Position numbers and translations under genes: made by a program. A DNA stretch of 5,596 nucleotides, from contig OMSM01000269.1 in assembly GCA_900313745.1 (NCBI GenBank), forward strand, positions 1 to 5,596. The letters run 5' to 3'. Positions 4,755 through 5,596 of this stretch are shown here, piece after piece. The stretch is from an uncultured Lachnospiraceae bacterium (GTDB lineage Bacteria > Bacillota > Clostridia > Lachnospirales > Lachnospiraceae). How positions within the stretch are numbered: the first letter of the stretch is position 1; the number at the start of each line of letters is the position of its first letter. Under the pieces are notes generated by a model. The model worked only from the letters and a program-made list of their open reading frames with translations. It had not been told where the DNA came from and did no database searches.

Positions 4755-5596
4755 ATGGCGGCGGCAAAGATGAGGGCACAGGTTCTGGAGCGGGTAAGGC
4801 ACTATGAGTACAAGGAGGTGCCAGTGCCGGAGATCGGTGCGGACGAGGTGCTGGTCAAGGTGAAGTACTGCGGAATCTGCGGCTCCGACTGGGGAAGCTA
4901 CACGGGCAAGTACGCGGACGAGGTGGAGTGCATACCGTTGATCACCGGACACGAGGTCTTCGGAACCGTAGAGGAGAAGGGGACGGACGTCCCGGACAGC
5001 ATAAAGACCGGGGACAGGGTGACCTACGACATCTGCGTGACCTGCGGGACATGCTACCACTGCAGGATAGGGGAGCCTCTTCTGTGCTCGAATTTTAAGC
5101 AGATCGGAATTCACATGGACGGCGGCTTTGCGGAGTACGTGAAGGTGCCGTGGAAGAATATCTATCACGTTCCGGACGAGGTGACGGATGAGCAGGCGGC
5201 GTTCGTGGAGCCGCTTACGGCGTGCCTTAACGCCTCGAGGAAGATGGACAGCGTCATCAGCAGGAGCGTGGTGATCATCGGTGCGGGGCTCGGCCTGATG
5301 CACGGACAGCTGGCGAAGTTAAGGGGAGCAGCTCCGGTAATCGTCGTGGATCATCATCCCGACCGCCTGGACATCGCGCTGAAGACCTGCGCCGACTACG
5401 TGATCAACTCCGATGAGGAGGACCCGGTGGAGGCCGTGATGAGGATCACCGGGGGAATCGGAGCGGACTACGTGCTTGAGGCGGTCGGTCACTCCGGGAC
5501 ATATGAGATGGCATTCCGCATGCTGAGAAAGGGCGGAAAGCTCGAGGCGTTCGGGATCTGCGCGGAGGATGACCTTGCCTCCCTTCCCGCGGTGGA
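4755..5596 (+). CDS. Zinc-dependent medium-chain dehydrogenase (polyol/threonine type), N-terminal part
   Basis: The gene runs off the window: 280 complete codons are present of an expected 340-360. It is a medium-chain, zinc-dependent alcohol dehydrogenase that would oxidise a secondary hydroxyl of a polyol or related compound with NAD. Catalytic zinc ligands are Cys42 (CGICGSD), His66-Glu67 (TGHEVFG) and Glu152 (VEPLTA). Structural zinc ligands are Cys97, Cys100, Cys103 and Cys111 (TCGTCYHCRIGEPLLC). The Rossmann fold begins at VVIIGAG (172-178); Asp199 at the end of the second strand (VIVVDHHPDRL) favours NAD over NADP. The glycine loop is unusual: GAGLGLMHGQLAK appears one residue shorter than the common GAGPxGLMHxQLAK pattern. 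It follows the isomerase gene by 55 bases with no terminator between, so the two are very likely one operon. Closest named types are sorbitol, threonine or butanediol dehydrogenases; the substrate cannot be fixed from sequence. Confidence 0.9.
   Translation, partial: MAAAKMRAQVLERVRHYEYKEVPVPEIGADEVLVKVKYCGICGSDWGSYTGKYADEVECIPLITGHEVFGTVEEKGTDVPDSIKTGDRVTYDICVTCGTCYHCRIGEPLLCSNFKQIGIHMDGGFAEYVKVPWKNIYHVPDEVTDEQAAFVEPLTACLNASRKMDSVISRSVVIIGAGLGLMHGQLAKLRGAAPVIVVDHHPDRLDIALKTCADYVINSDEEDPVEAVMRITGGIGADYVLEAVGHSGTYEMAFRMLRKGGKLEAFGICAEDDLASLPAV

Noticed and set aside
3791..4756. A 321-codon minus-strand open frame opposite the isomerase gene
   Set aside because: The opposite strand encodes a well-conserved TIM-barrel enzyme with all metal ligands and a ribosome site. 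The antisense product is Val/Leu-rich without family features.
4719..5303. A minus-strand open frame opposite the dehydrogenase gene
   Set aside because: It overlaps the zinc-binding domain of a clear dehydrogenase, and its translation (His/Arg/Leu-rich) shows no known motif.
1..5596. CRISPR array, tRNA/rRNA gene or insertion sequence
   Set aside because: No regularly spaced repeats, no tRNA-like cloverleaf or rRNA sequence, and no transposase or recombinase reading frame was found in the window.

Overview
The window looks like chromosomal DNA from a GC-rich member of the Bacillota, most likely a Lachnospiraceae-type Clostridium relative. The signs are a DUF3048 (YerB-like) protein, purine-rich AGGAGG-type ribosome binding sites, frequent AGG/AGA arginine codons, and GC-rich genes separated by one very AT-rich regulatory region. 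This placement is an inference from style and gene families only.

Layout. Positions 1-690 (+) are the 3' part of a DUF3048 protein gene. It is followed by a non-coding stretch with a hairpin (757-784) and a strong bidirectional intrinsic terminator (798-848). On the minus strand come an FGGY-family sugar/polyol kinase (2440-941) and, upstream of it, a DeoR-family repressor (3355-2582). A 16-bp-stem terminator (2532-2567) separates these two. A divergent AT-rich control region (3356-3718) follows, holding a good sigma-A-type promoter, several AAACG-based repeats and palindromes, and a possible 22-codon leader ORF. On the plus strand come a xylose-isomerase-like TIM-barrel isomerase/epimerase (3719-4699) and the 5' part of a zinc-dependent medium-chain dehydrogenase (4755 to the window end).

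Together, DeoR regulator, FGGY kinase, TIM-barrel isomerase/epimerase and polyol-type dehydrogenase read as an inducible catabolic locus for a polyol or uncommon sugar. A plausible order is oxidation by the dehydrogenase, isomerisation or epimerisation by the TIM-barrel enzyme, and phosphorylation by the kinase, with the DeoR protein repressing both arms until a phosphorylated intermediate accumulates. The substrate cannot be read from the sequence, and no transporter is in view.

The most unusual structural signal is a 30-bp inverted repeat (28/30 identical; 908-937 and 2466-2495) that tightly brackets the kinase gene. Each copy is a terminator-like hairpin pointing outward. This could be an invertible cassette, a duplicated terminator, or a pair of dispersed hairpin elements.
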